Below are positions 10,862 to 22,708 of a stretch of DNA of 64,000 nucleotides, in pieces. The DNA lies in assembly GCA_022393335.1 (NCBI GenBank), contig JAJEKB010021074.1, forward strand, positions 301,687 to 365,686, in the 5' to 3' direction. The translations under genes and the position numbers were made by a program. Within the stretch, counting starts at the first letter, position 1. Each line of letters begins with the position of its first letter. The stretch is from Macrotrachela quadricornifera. Its lineage: Eukaryota; Rotifera; Eurotatoria; Philodinida; Philodinidae. The notes below the pieces were generated by a model. That model saw nothing but the letters and a program-made list of their open reading frames with translations. It was not told the DNA's origin and searched no databases.

Positions 10862-12126
10862 TCTATTGAAGAATATGTTTCATTGTGTAGAGTTGGTTTG
10901 GTAGTTGCTGAACTTTAGTTCATTTATAAATAGAGAATCGTTATATTTATAAAAGATCTAAAATGTTTCAGAAGGATTAAGTATATAATTTTTTTGATAT
11001 AAATGAACTAGTAGGAAAATTTTTTATATGTAGTGAATATACATATTTATAATTTAGTGTAGAATGTTTTTGAGGAGAAAGTTTATTATACAAGATGCTT
11101 GGAAATCATTAGCTGTTGTAAATATTGATGTTTATGACGGCGCGGGATGAGTATAACAAATAACTACTACGATCGGTTTCAATCTGTTTTAAAGAGTGTT
11201 TAATTATATATAATGCTAAAATTGGGATTTTATGTTTAAACGCGTAAATAGTAGCTTGTTTATAATTCTGGTAGTGGTAGATGATAAAAGTTTATATGAA
11301 TACAAGAGAAACTATCACATGTCTTATATACAGTTTAGTGGGCCGAAGAAAGGAAAAATTCGGAATGCAGTAGGCGTAGCTATTTTCAAATGGTATTCTC
11401 TCATATTTCATTTCATATTCTTATTTTTTTTAAAGTTGAAGTGGCTATAAGATGTGCTGCAACCCAATTGGCATGGAAGGAAAAATATTCAGTAGTATTT
11501 TTCCCATGGTCATTTCTAATTTCATAGGAATGTGCGTAATACGTGCTATTATTTTAGATGGATGGGAAAAAAGGATTGTAGTTATTTGAATATCTCTTTC
11601 TTACTTTTATATATACTTATTCTCTAATGTAAAACATATTGATCTATATAACGAAGATATAAACCAATTTGTTGGTCTCAACTCTTGCTTTTTCAGTAAT
11701 CGATCTTTTGTCTAAATTATTTCAAATGTTGTAGATAATATGATTTTTTTGTAATAGAGAATAAATGCAGAGTTTAGCTTTGCCGTCGCGGTTCCTGTCT
11801 CTTATTTAAAAATAAAAACACTCATCAGGACTCGGCATATATAATAGTGCGAAGTACAAAAAACTAAATTTGGAATAAGTAATAGAAAACAGAAAGCCTG
11901 ATTAAATGAAATAGCAAAATGAAAAATGCAAGTTAAAAGAAAAGAAAGAAACAAAGTGTTCAGGAGATTGAATCAGGAATTGAAGATTAAATCGCGACGA
12001 ATGAGTAGTGGCGCCATCAAGATAGGGCATGGTTGGGCCGCGCTCAACCGCCGAGGAATAACAATGAACGAGTTGATAAAAAGATTGAGGACCACACAAA
12101 AGAGCTTGGAAAGTTTTACGGGCGGC
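10862..12126. other. Intergenic, AT-rich, nothing recognised
   Basis: Only short open frames of biased AT-rich composition occur here (for example 72 codons at 11232-11450). None has a recognisable domain or a convincing splice structure. Confidence 0.6.
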
Positions 12127-12367
12127 AGTAGTGTCACATATCCAGGATTTTGGAGATGCCACCGCGTCTTCTGAGGGAGATGCCGTATCTCTCGCGGGAG
12201 ATGCGGGTGAGGATGTGAGGGATGTGCATCTCTAGCGAAAATCTTACACCTCCGATGACAAACGACCACATCTCCCGGATGTGGGTGTGGCGTCTCCCTC
12301 AGGAGATGAGGCATCTCCCTCGGGAGACGCAGTGGCATCTCCAAAATCCTGGATATGTGACACTACT
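12127..12367. mobile_element. 241-bp foldback MITE rich in GGAGATGCC
   Basis: The ends AGTAGTGTCACATATCCAGG... are repeated inverted at the right end (...ATATGTGACACTACT), giving terminal inverted repeats of about 43 bp. The interior is GC-rich for this window and consists of many GGGAGATGC/GCATCTCCC motifs in both orientations, so the whole unit can fold on itself. A diverged partial relative lies near 44805-44867. No target duplication is obvious and no protein is encoded. Confidence 0.8.
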
Positions 12368-12399
12368 CATTTTGGGCTACGCTTGTTGTTTGATTTGTT

Positions 12400-12750
12400 G
12401 TCGATATTAATCTAGAAATAAAAACAAAAGTTTTTAAATGAATAAATGCTTACCGTTTCGTTCTAACGCTGATATTGATCTAAGATAAAAAAAAGGCATT
12501 TGATACAATTTCTTACCATTTCGATGTTCAGATGAATCTAAAATAAAGAAGCAGAAGGTATTTATGAATAATAATTACTTTCTATTCATTTTGACGTTAA
12601 GATCATTCCAAAATAAAAAAAACAATTTAGATATTAATGAATAATTACATATTTTCGATTTCGATGTATTGGTCATCCTACAATAAAGAAAAACAATTTC
12701 ATAGATAAAGAAGTACTCTCTATTCGTTTCGATGTTCAGATTGACCTAAA
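12400..12750 (-). repeat. About 68-bp tandem units resembling a micro-exon ladder
   Basis: Acceptor-like edges on the - strand (TTTTAG or similar, exon starting next base) fall at 12745, 12677, 12607 (acceptor degenerated to GG), 12537, 12479 and 12411, a spacing of 58-70 bp. Each is followed by 21-29 nt related to ATCAATCTGAACATCGAAA and then a donor-like GTAAG, GTAATT or GTACTT. The three upstream units are all 29 nt. It is either a minisatellite or a tandemly duplicated exon-intron unit; no flanking coding exon could be joined to it. Confidence 0.6.
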
Positions 12751-12841
12751 ACAGGAAAATATCAGAATATATTGTTGACCTATTCCTTTATTAATAATTT
12801 TTGTAATGTGACTGGCATAATCTTGCACACTACACAAAAGA

Positions 12842-13250
12842 AAGAATACGACTCATTACATGCTGGCGACATTGCCTGGTAGGGTAACTATCTGTACCCT
12901 GTGGATACTGCATATGGTATCTGGGTCTTTGACATGGGTTACATCTCCAAGCTAGGACCAGCGAAAATTGGTAGCACGACCTACAAGAATCAGATTGATT
13001 ATTATAATGGCAGATATTACGAACATGATTATCATAATGTGATGCTGGCGGCGGCCATGTGGACTAACGTTGTCAAGAGGGATAAAAAAAAACGTGTGCA
13101 GTTAATTTTGGATCATTCAAATTTTCCTTTGCTGAAGTTGATCGTAGTGGCTTTCATCATTTGACCACAGGTAATGTCAAGACGTGTGACGCGGTGATCT
13201 CTCGATGGGGATACTGGTCAACTGAAGCTCAACGATAATCTCCGAAAAGC
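12842..13250 (+). pseudogene. Decayed coding exon in copy A, family not recognised
   Basis: A reading frame from about 12842 to 13164 encodes protein-like sequence (VDTAYGIWVFDMGYISKLGP, then YYNGRYYEHDYHNVML) but contains an in-frame TAG near 12880 and shifts frame near 13085, after which FAEVDRSGFHHLTTG continues in another frame. The equivalent part of copy B (19040-19506) conserves the same peptides with different lesions, for example FAKVDLGGFHHLTKG. This points to a once-coding exon decaying independently in both copies. Confidence 0.55.
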
Positions 13251-14420
13251 TGAGGCAGTCTATTTACTACTGATATTCAATATTCAAGGCACAGTATCTG
13301 ACAACAACACGTGTTATCTGAGTTGCAGCCAAGACATATCAAACAGTTTTCTTTACGTGACAAAGTCTATCACTTTTAATACCGAAATACTAAAAATCAA
13401 TACTACTCACTATGCCATGATTGGCCTAGTAGACCTATCCCACTGATCTAAGCAAGATGACAGTTCAGGTGGTCTGTGAACTGTAAGCGAACATGTTGGT
13501 AAATGGTTACTATACGTTTGCCATATTGACAACCTCAGCAATGGTAAGAAGATGATCGCACTTGCGTTCCTATTCCCAATCTTTTTAGAATACTGCATTT
13601 ATAAATTTTTTAAAATAATCTAGCAATAGCCAGAAACCGAAAAAGACGGTTCTTTTAAACAATATTTCTTCTATATCTGGTTCTATGTGATAATATTATT
13701 CTACTAACAAGTAATATGCTACCTTCATTTATATATGAATCGATGCAAGTATGCAGAGTGCAAGTATAAACCTAAAATAAAACTTAACACTTCCTTTTTA
13801 TTATTTTCGTGCGACTAAAATGAAGATGAATAAAATTAATATTAATACTGTTTTAAAGAACAAATGTGATTTCCATATCTAAAACTTTTTTTCTTTCTTT
13901 CTGAATTTATTATGAAATACGATTGTCCATGAGACCTGAAGCATACAGTGAAAATTTTTTCCTCCACTTTCCTCAAGTTTGTGACGCATATATTGTCATG
14001 TTATGATAGATTTTTTTCATGTAAAATTTTTGAATTTTACTGATCGTTTGGATTTCGATGGATTCGTTTCTTTAACGAATGTGTGCTGTAAAGACTTAGA
14101 AAAATTGCCATTTTCTCCTTTGCATTATAATCTTTGAATATTTGTTACAGACTTCGACTGACACTTTGACAACCTGCTCATTTCCCTTTTTCTACAAATT
14201 ATATATAATATAAAAAGGATCTTCGTATACTATCAAAACGATTTCATTGTGTTTTACATTTTAATCTTACAAGGAGTGCGCGAAAAACGTTCAAAAATAT
14301 TATTGGCAACCTTTTTATTAATGTGAAAGACAAAGAAAAATATGACAGTGTTAAGAAACATGATGCTGCAAAGGATACGATCAAGATTCTTGTCGACATG
14401 TGCAATGATAACAGTGTTGT

Positions 14421-14726
14421 TTATTGTCTTGATATTGAAATACATGTTATTCGTTCATGAATTGATAGAATTTGATAACTATCTAATATTGTTTCGTCGA
14501 GTGTTAGATATTGATCATCATAATTAAAATCGACCCAATATATGTCATAAACATCTTCATCCAAAATAAATAGGTGCAAAAAATCTTTAATTACGACCGT
14601 ATTCATTTTTCCCGGAAGATTATGTGTAGTTATCAGTAATGTAATCATATCGGATATTTCTAACTGACTATTGTTAACAGTGCTACATGATGCTAAAATC
14701 GGATAAGTATATTCGTTGATATTCAT
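14421..14726 (-). other. 101-codon ORF inside copy A, doubtful gene
   Basis: An open frame of 101 codons with acidic, protein-like composition (LFILDEDVYDIYWVDFNYDD) starts with ATG at 14726. The corresponding region of copy B has a deletion of about 85 bp through the middle, so the frame is not kept there. No family is recognised and no splice partners were found. It may be a remnant of a duplicated gene. Confidence 0.3.
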
Positions 14727-15100
14727 CCTCTCACATACGTTGTATGGATGGCCGATAAAGTTGATCTAGTGTCTTGTATATTGAGCTTACGTTTTCTAGC
14801 CTTCTATTGTTTACATCGAAACAATCTTCTACATTATATTGTACAAATTTTTCAGTTCTTCAGAAAATTTTTTTCTTAGATACATTAAATTAAGTTTTCC
14901 TATAATATTAAAGCTTAACCATGTATAAAAGCCTCTAGTAATTATATAGCGTGATATCGCACAACATTGTTTATCACATTCAATTCACAACCTATTAACT
15001 ATTTTAAAATAACTTAAATTCTCTAGTGAAAGTACTCGTACACAAGTACTTGTAAGATGTATTTAGTAAATCAAACAATTGGAAAAAAAAGAAAAAGAAA

Positions 15101-15263
15101 GGACACGGATACATAAGACTGAAAATCAGCCCATTTTAAAATTTTGCCGTGGTACCCCCGGCCACATAATTTTTGAATTCAGTCAGTTCAGAAATTATGT
15201 GATCGGGGGTACCACAGCGAAGTTTTAAAATGGGCCGATTTCCAGTCTTATGTGCCCGTGTCC
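15101..15263. mobile_element. 163-bp foldback element present only in copy A
   Basis: Terminal inverted repeats of about 75 bp begin GGACACGG and end CCGTGTCC, with a very short central spacer. The corresponding place in copy B (near 21537) lacks it, with A-rich sequence running straight into TTTGTTTTATTTTTT, so the insertion is younger than the duplication or was lost from B. The arms carry GCCGTGGTACCCCCGG, loosely like the flank of hammerhead motif 6; this may be chance. Confidence 0.8.
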
Positions 15264-15828
15264 TTTCTTTTATTTTTTATGTGGAAATATCCAATAAAAA
15301 AATCAATAATTATATTTTGTGAAAATAGATGAAAAATTGTTCTTCATTAATAATCCACTTTATATTCATATATATATATATATATAATATTTTAGAAATA
15401 ATTTTATAAAATATTAGGTAACGAAATACATACTATCTAGTTCTTTTCTATTTTTAATAGAAAAAATTTACAACTACATTTTGAGATATTTTATTAAAAT
15501 TGACTGAATAATTTTAATTTAGATGATATCTGGTTTCTTCATAAATTTTATTGAGTAAACGATAGTTGAAGATTCATTGAGAAATATTTATCTTGAGGAT
15601 GAGGGCAAACAGATATCGAATATTTATTTGTTTGAATCATTGTAAATATTTTTAATTCAAACATGTATTACTCACCTTCCATATAGATTAAAAACATGTG
15701 CTCTCAGAAAATGTCATAGACTTAACTTATGGGTATTAATTTCGTATCTTCAATCCTCGGTTTTATAGGTAGATGTCGCAAAAACATTGAAGATACACCA
15801 ATGAGATTAAATAATATTGTCGTGTATT

Positions 15829-16100
15829 TCAAATATAATCAACACAAACAAATCTGATCTCAATATTGGTGGCCTTCGATATGTCCGATCGACCCAAAGC
15901 ATCAATGTTAATCGATGATAGCAGAGTTTCGTTGTGATCGGAACACACCGAAAACCGGGTTTCTAACTCAAACATAAAAAGTTCAAGTCGATTCGAAGTA
16001 CGAATTAATTCTGCATGAGCAAATCTAACACAATCGAGAGCACACGTTTCCAATCAGTCATCAATTTGGCTGTTAACCACCGGGTATGTGCTTTTGTTGC
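15829..16100 (-). pseudogene. Conserved minus-strand fragment in both copies
   Basis: This is the best conserved stretch of the duplication. On the - strand it reads ELIRTSNRLELFMFELETRF and then SDHNETLLSSINIDALG without an upstream ATG in frame; a TATATAAAG box lies upstream at about 16160. Copy B (about 22030-22330) has the same frame broken by a TGA at the GRSD position. It is most likely a gene fragment of unrecognised family. Confidence 0.35.
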
Positions 16101-16984
16101 ACGATACGCGGTTGATGATCAAAATTGGATGATAGTAGAAACAAAAAAAACTACGACTTTATATAGTCTATAATGGTATTGCACAAGCAAATGTTAACAT
16201 AGAATATTCAAGAACAGAACGATAAAGACATTACTAGCAAGGGCATGATAGTGGTGCAATTTTTGTTTTTTTCTTTTTCTTATTCATGGTTACAGTATTG
16301 ACTTAACAAGCTGCAACCCATTTCTCCACATGAAAGCAGAATGATGAAAAAAAAATGTTCGTAGGCGTAATGCATTAGTTGCATTGACTCTTATTTTATT
16401 CATCGTGAAAAATATTCATTGAAATAATTTTTATATAATATTCGGATTTTTGTATGAAAATAGAATAGATATGATGCATAAACATTTATTAATAGTGAAA
16501 TGATCAATGAAAAAAGGCATAATAATTTTGTATTTGATAAAATTTGAAATTAATTATTATATTTTTCTATTCTAAAAGACACACATATATTTGTGATTGT
16601 TCTAAATTCGTTTGTAATGATTATTATGTTAAAAATATTATTTGTCCTTCATAAATAATACCATTTTTATAATTTTTCTACCAGATCGAATATGAAAACA
16701 GCAGATTTAATCAGAAGATTGATCCAAAAGCAAAAAGTCACTTTACGAAAATTTATGCCGTTAGTAGAATGGTTAAAAAACGGCTGCGAATATTAGGATT
16801 AACAGAATTTAAAATACTAGGTTACTTTATGTTTATTATATGTCACTATGTTAACCGTTTAGAAAAAGAAAAGTAAATATTGTAAAAAACTTAAAAAATT
16901 TATAAAAAATGACAGTGAAAGAAATTATCCATCCTTTTTTGTAAATTTTTATAATAATCTCCTCAAATTAAAATTCAATATCTC

Positions 16985-17545
16985 ACATATTACTTATGGT
17001 AAGGCAAAAGTTCTGGTCACAGTGTTTAAAGAAACTCGTCGGATAAGATAATCTGTTCAGAAATGAGAAACCAAATATCCTATGTTGTAGAACTTTTCAA
17101 GAAGCATCGAATGGTATAGAGTAGATTTGATTTTCATAATATTTTTGAAGGAACTAGTCAATTTGCTGAGAGACAACTACGTATCCCCATCCACATTCAT
17201 ACCTAAGCATGATAAGTTAATGAATATTAGTCTTTGACATTAATCAAAAATATTTTACAAATAGTTTTTTTCATATATGATTTTGTAGAGTTTTTGATGA
17301 GCTAAAATCTCATAATCATAGCATCACCAGTCGTCTTGTGGATGGATGTGTAGTCATTTACCAGTAAATTGACTTTAGTTCCTTCAAAAATATTATAAAA
17401 ATCGAACTTTCTATATATCATGCAATGCGCCTTGAAAAGCTCTACAACATGAGACATTTGGTTTCTCATTTCTGAACAGGTAATCCTATTTGACAGAGGT
17501 CTTTACATGTTGTGACCAAACTTTTGTCTCACCCTAAGTAATACG
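16985..17545. mobile_element. Foldback MITE of about 561 bp
   Basis: The ends are ACATATTACTTATGGT and its imperfect inverse ACCCTAAGTAATACGT. The inverted similarity extends about 195 bp inward, including TTCAGAAATGAGAAACCAAAT on one arm and its inverse on the other (17459-17478), and ATAATATTTTTGAAGGAACT. The centre (about 17180-17350) is unique and non-coding. It lies between the two copies of the segmental duplication. Confidence 0.8.
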
Positions 17546-18983
17546 TTAATTGTTTCTAAACTGACATGTTTTTAAAAGATGAAAATAAGTTTGATTGTAG
17601 ATATCTTGTAAAAGTGTTGTTTATATCGCATTGAACATTTTTGATAAACATAAATAATTTAAATATATGATCAATGAAATAATTATTAACTAAAGCTCTA
17701 TCAATCGTTGTCAAAAAAAAAATTCTTTTTGTTTTTAAAAGCAAAACTAATTGATCATCAATGGATTGAAAATAATGATTAAAATGTGTTATAAATTTTT
17801 GCCGAGTGTTCCTTTTTTGTTTCAATATTTTCTCTGGTATTTTTTAATACTATTTATCAACTAGTTTGAATTTGATTCTGATCTTATCTCTGACTCTTTT
17901 TTCTATTCACAACAAAAAATCAGTACTAATACTAGATAGAAATCGTTAATGAATAATTGATCTACATTTTTGTCAAAGATGAAAAACGGAGATAGAAATA
18001 GAGCACATAGTTTTCCTTATGCTTGTGTATCTTTCATACGTGTAAATAAGCGATAAAAATTGAAGAATCAATGTATAATATGGTTATTTTAATGTTGTCT
18101 TACGTGTTTGCTTTGTGCAATTGGTTAGCAATAAATAATCCGTAGATTAAAAACGATGATAGCACAAGGGATAAAGATAAGGTATGTATAATATTTGATA
18201 CTCTTTAACATATATACTATTAAAAGAGTCATTTGATAATGAAAAATTCTCGGATTTCTTAGCAAATATAGCCTACAACGATGTCGTCTATTTTGAGCAA
18301 AACAGATAACGCCATTAAGCACTTGTTTTGGATCATATAGACAGAGAAATGAGCACATATTATATAAATGCAAACATCGGTGCTGCAGTTACGGAAAGTA
18401 TCATATATTTAGAACTGAAATTCAATTCAAACAATATGTCAAACTTTTAATTTGTTACACTTCTACTGAATCTCTTTTAGAAATGAGAATTGGCAGCACA
18501 CTTTTGCATTAGTGGTAATGATTATTGGCAGTTAGTTGTTGATTGCTGAGACTCTACCAATTAAGAGCGCTACCATTCCAAATCTCGATGACGTCCATTT
18601 ACGACATGTTACTGATCAATCAAGCTTGCTGAATGAAGTTCGAAAGCTTCTTGCTATATTGCCCAAGCTTGACATGAAGAAGATTCTTCAACAGGCCAAT
18701 CGTTATAGGAAACGGAACATTATGCCTGAAACATGCCTTCTCGATGGTATTTTTAGCCAAAAACTAAGTAGGGTTAGCCATTGTTTCAACGCGTCAGAGA
18801 ATGGAAAAATTCGTGATGATATGTAATGAATACCATAGAGTATTATTACGGTAGCTAATGCTCAGGCAAGCCAAGATTGAAATACCAAACGGCCAATACT
18901 GATCAGTTGATAAGACAAAAAAATCTGAAAAGATAACGTATAAGCTTTTTTAATCCTGATACGGCCAAATACTAGCACGTATT
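17546..18983. other. Intergenic between duplication copies
   Basis: The sequence is AT-rich. Short frames exist (17556-17825 on -, 18125-18373 on -, 18536-18826 on +). The last one, IPNLDDVHLRHVTDQSSLLN and onwards, has plausible protein composition but no recognised domain or confirmed start, so I do not call it as a gene. Confidence 0.5.
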
Positions 18984-19039
18984 GCTGGCCTATACTTTTA
19001 TCAATTAATTTTGGTAATGTGACCTGCATGAGTTTGCGC

Positions 19040-19506
19040 ACTACACAAAAGAAAGAATAGGACTCATTACATGCTGGCGGCATTACCTGAAAGGGTAACT
19101 ATCTGCACATTGTCGATACTGCACGTGGTTTCTGAATCTTTGACATGGGCCATATCTCCAAGTTAGGATTAGTGAAAAACGGTGGCATGAGTTATAAGAA
19201 TCAGATCGATTACTATAATGGCAAATATTATGGACATGATTGTCATTATGTGATGCTAGAGGTAGTCGTGTCGACCAACGTTGTCAAGAGGGATTCAATA
19301 GAAAAAGGCGTATAGTTAATTCTAGCTCATTCAGAATTTCCTTTGCAAAAGTTGATCTTGGAGGCTTCCATCATTTGACCAAAGGAAAATTCTATGCAGA
19401 TATGGTTGCGGCGTGTGATGTTAATAAATCAGGACATGTAGCACGGTGGCTTCTAAATGGGAACACTGGCCAACTAAAGTTTACCCTCACCCTCAAGAAA
19501 AATTGA
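19040..19506 (+). pseudogene. Decayed coding exon in copy B
   Basis: This is the counterpart of the fragment at 12842-13250. The last part (FAKVDLGGFHHLTKG, then ACDVNKSGHVARWLLNGNTG) stays open to 19506, whereas upstream parts contain stops and frame changes. The family is not recognised. Confidence 0.5.
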
Positions 19507-20958
19507 GGCAGCCTATTTACTACTGATATTCAGTATTCAAGGCACAGTATCTTACGACAATATGTGGAATCTGAGTTGCAGCCAAAACGTATCACACGGT
19601 TTTCTGTACGTGATAAAGTCTATCGCTTCCAGTACCAAAATATTATAAAATCAATACTACCCACTATGCCGTGATTGATCCAAACGACCTATTGCACTGG
19701 TCTAAACAAGATGACAGTCCAGATGATCTGTGAACTGTAAATGAACATGTTGGTAAACGGTTACTGTACGTTAACCATATTGATAACCTCAGCAATGGCA
19801 CAAAATATGGTCGCATTTGCGGCCCTACTCCCAATCTTTTTATAATGCTGCATTTATAAATTTCTAAAAATAATCTAGCAATAGACAGAAACCGAAAAAG
19901 GCGGTTCTTTTAAACTAAATTACTGTGTTCATTTGTGCGACTAAAATGAAGATGAATAAAATCGATATTAATACTGCTTGGAAGAATGAATTTGATTTCT
20001 ATATCCAAAACTTTTTTTTCTTTCTCTCTAAATTTATTATGAAATACGATTGTTAATGAGAATTGAAGCATATAGAGCAAAATTTATCCACTGTCTTCCT
20101 CAAAATTTATGACATATACATTGATATGTTATGATAGTTTTTTTCACGTAAGATTTTTGAATTTTATTGATCGTCTGGATTTCAATGAATTTGTTTCTTT
20201 CACAAATGTATACTGTAAAAGCTTAGAAAAATCGCCATTTTCTGCTTTTCAATGTAATCTTTGAATATTTGCTAGACTTTGACTGATACTTTGACAACTT
20301 GCTCATTTCACTTTTTTTTACAAATCATATATAATATAGAAAAGATCTTCATATACTGATTTCATTGTGTTTTATATTTTAATCTTGCAAAGATTGCGCT
20401 AAAAATTTTCAAAAATATAAATAGTAACATCTTATTAATATGAAAAAGAATGCAAAATATCAAAATGTTAAGAAACATAATACTGTAAAGGATAAGATCA
20501 AGATTCTTGTTGTCATGTGCAATGATAACAGCGTTGTTTATTATTTTCACTACGAAGCACATGTTATTTCATCCATGAATTGGTAGAATTTGACAACTAT
20601 CTGTTATTGTCTCGTCGAGTATTAGATATTGATCGTTGATTACCAACATATTCACTTTTCTGGGAAGATTCTGTATAGTAATCAGTAATGTAATGGTGTC
20701 AGATATTTTTAACTGACTATTGTTGACAGTCCTGCATGATGCTTAAATCGGATATGTATATTTGCTGATATTCATCGTCTCAGATACGTTGCATGGAGGG
20801 TCGATGGAGTTGATTTAGTACTTTGTATGTCGAGCTTACTTTTTTTAACCTTCTATTGTTTACATCAAGACAATCCATATTATATTTTACAAACTTTTCA
20901 GCCCTTCAGAAATTTTTTTTCTTAGAGACATTAAATCAATTTTTTCTATAATATTAAC

Positions 20959-21353
20959 AGATTCGACCCGATAAGATCCTTAATAGAAAAACACTTTTTT
21001 TTTCATTTTTCTTAGGTGGTACATTAGACATCATGTGTCATCTACTCTTCCTTTACTATTTTTTGAATTGTTTATTACATAGTGTAATACTTCTCCTTAC
21101 AACCATTAAGACAAAAAATCTGTTACAATTTAAATAGAAGGTTTTTATTTTCTATGCTATCGCCGTGCTCACTTCTCTTGATTGTTGTTGCCTGTTTTTT
21201 TCTTAGCAGCTGGCACAGCACCTACGAATAGTGCGTGCATCACTACTGCGCAAAAGAAAAGCAACTGACAGCATATAACGAAAAGGCTAACAAGTACATT
21301 TGTATGAGTATGAATGCACAGACTTTTAAGAAAATTGAATCGGGTTAATGGCG
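20959..21353. mobile_element. 395-bp insertion with TTAA target duplication
   Basis: It is flanked by TTAA at 20955-20958 and 21354-21357, while copy A of the duplication shows a single TTAA (14908-14911) at the same place, which is a clean empty site. The ends share ACCCGAT in inverted orientation (CAGATTCGACCCGAT against ATCGGGTTAATGGCG) but are otherwise imperfect. TTAA targeting is the hallmark of piggyBac-type elements. No ORF of note lies inside. Confidence 0.8.
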
Positions 21354-22128
21354 TTAAAGCTCAACTATTTATAGAAGCCACTCGTAATTATATAGTGCGA
21401 CAGCGTACAACATTGTTTATCGTATTCAATATACCAATTGTTAAGTGTTTTAAAATAATTTAGATTCTCTAGCGGAAGTACTCGTACACAAGTACTTGTA
21501 AAATTTGTTTAGTAGATCAAACAATTAGAAAAAAAGAAAACGAAATTTGTTTTATTTTTTAAGTAAAAAAATCCAATAAAAAAAACCAATATATATATTT
21601 TTTCAAAAATAGATGAAAGATTATTGTTTATGAAAAATTCACTTTATATATATATAAAATATTTTAGAAATAATTTTAAAAATATTAGATAACGAATTAC
21701 ATATAATCTAGTTCATTTCTATTTTTCAATAGCAAAGATTTGAAACTATAAATTGAAACGTTTTATTAGAATTGACTGAATAATATTTATCTAATTGAAT
21801 CATTGTAAATGTTATCGATTCAAACATACATTACTAACCTTTATTTTGTTCTTACCTGAGTAATGTTGATATCTTCCATCTAGATTAGAAACATGTGCTC
21901 TCAGAAAATGTCATAGACTTAACTTATGGATGTTAATTTCGTCTCTTCAATACTCGGTTTTATAGGTAGATGTAGAATAACATCGAAGATACACCAATGA
22001 GATTAAATAATATTGTTGTGTATTTCAATATAATCAACACAAACAAATCTAATCTCAATATTGGTGGTCTTCGATATGTCCAATCAACCCAAAGCATCGA
22101 TGTTAATCAATGATAGCAGGGTTTCGTT

Positions 22129-22138
22129 GNNNNNNNNN
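22129..22138. other. 10-N gap with identical flanks (probable false gap)
   Basis: The 47 bases before the gap (ATCAACCCAAAGC...GTTTCGTTG, 22082-22128) are repeated exactly after it (22140-22186). Copy A has this sequence once. The two contig ends probably overlap and were not merged. Confidence 0.85.
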
Positions 22139-22708
22139 NATCAACCCAAAGCATCGATGTTAATCAATGATAGCAGGGTTTCGTTGTGATCGGAACACAC
22201 CGAAAACCGGGTTTCTAACTCAAACATAAAAAGTTCAAGTCGATTCGAAGTACGAATTAATTCTGCATAAGCAAGTCTGGCGCAATCGAGAGCACACGTT
22301 TCCAATCAGTCATCGATTTGGTTGTTAGCCACCGGGTATGTGCTTTTGTTGCACGATACGCGGTTGATGATCAAAATTGGATGGTAGTAGGAACAAAAAA
22401 AACTACGACTTTATATAGTCTACAATGGTATTGCACAAGCAAATGTTAACATAGAATATTCAAGAACAGAACGATAAGAAAAGAAAACTAACGAAAGCAT
22501 GATAGTGGTGCAATTTTTTTTTTTTTCTTTTTCTTTTCCATGGTTGCACTATTGACTCAACAAGCTGCAACCCATTTCTCCAGATGAAAATAGAATGGTA
22601 AAAAAAAATGTTCGTAGGCGTAATGCATTAGTTGCATTGACTCCTATCTTATTTATTTTGTAAAATTTTCATTACAATATTTTTTATATAATCTTCAAAG
22701 TTTTTGTA

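Larger units (their letters stand above)
12774..16455. repeat. Segmental duplication, copy A
   Basis: This block aligns in the same orientation with about 18984-22708. Agreement is high through most of the length and highest at about 15700-16200 versus 21890-22470. Copy A contains a foldback insertion at 15101-15263 that copy B lacks, has an empty TTAA site at 14908-14911 that is filled in copy B, and keeps about 85 bp near 14525-14610 that copy B has lost. Boundaries are approximate because similarity fades gradually. Confidence 0.9.
18984..22708. repeat. Segmental duplication, copy B
   Basis: This is the second copy of the block at 12774-16455, in the same orientation and about 2.5 kb downstream of it. 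It carries a 395-bp TTAA-flanked insertion (20959-21353) and a short assembly gap (22129-22138), and lacks the 163-bp foldback of copy A. Confidence 0.9.

Noticed and set aside
12400..12750. CRISPR-like array
   Set aside because: The spacing is regular, but the repeats are degenerate, the spacers are AT-rich and related to each other, and the genome is eukaryotic.
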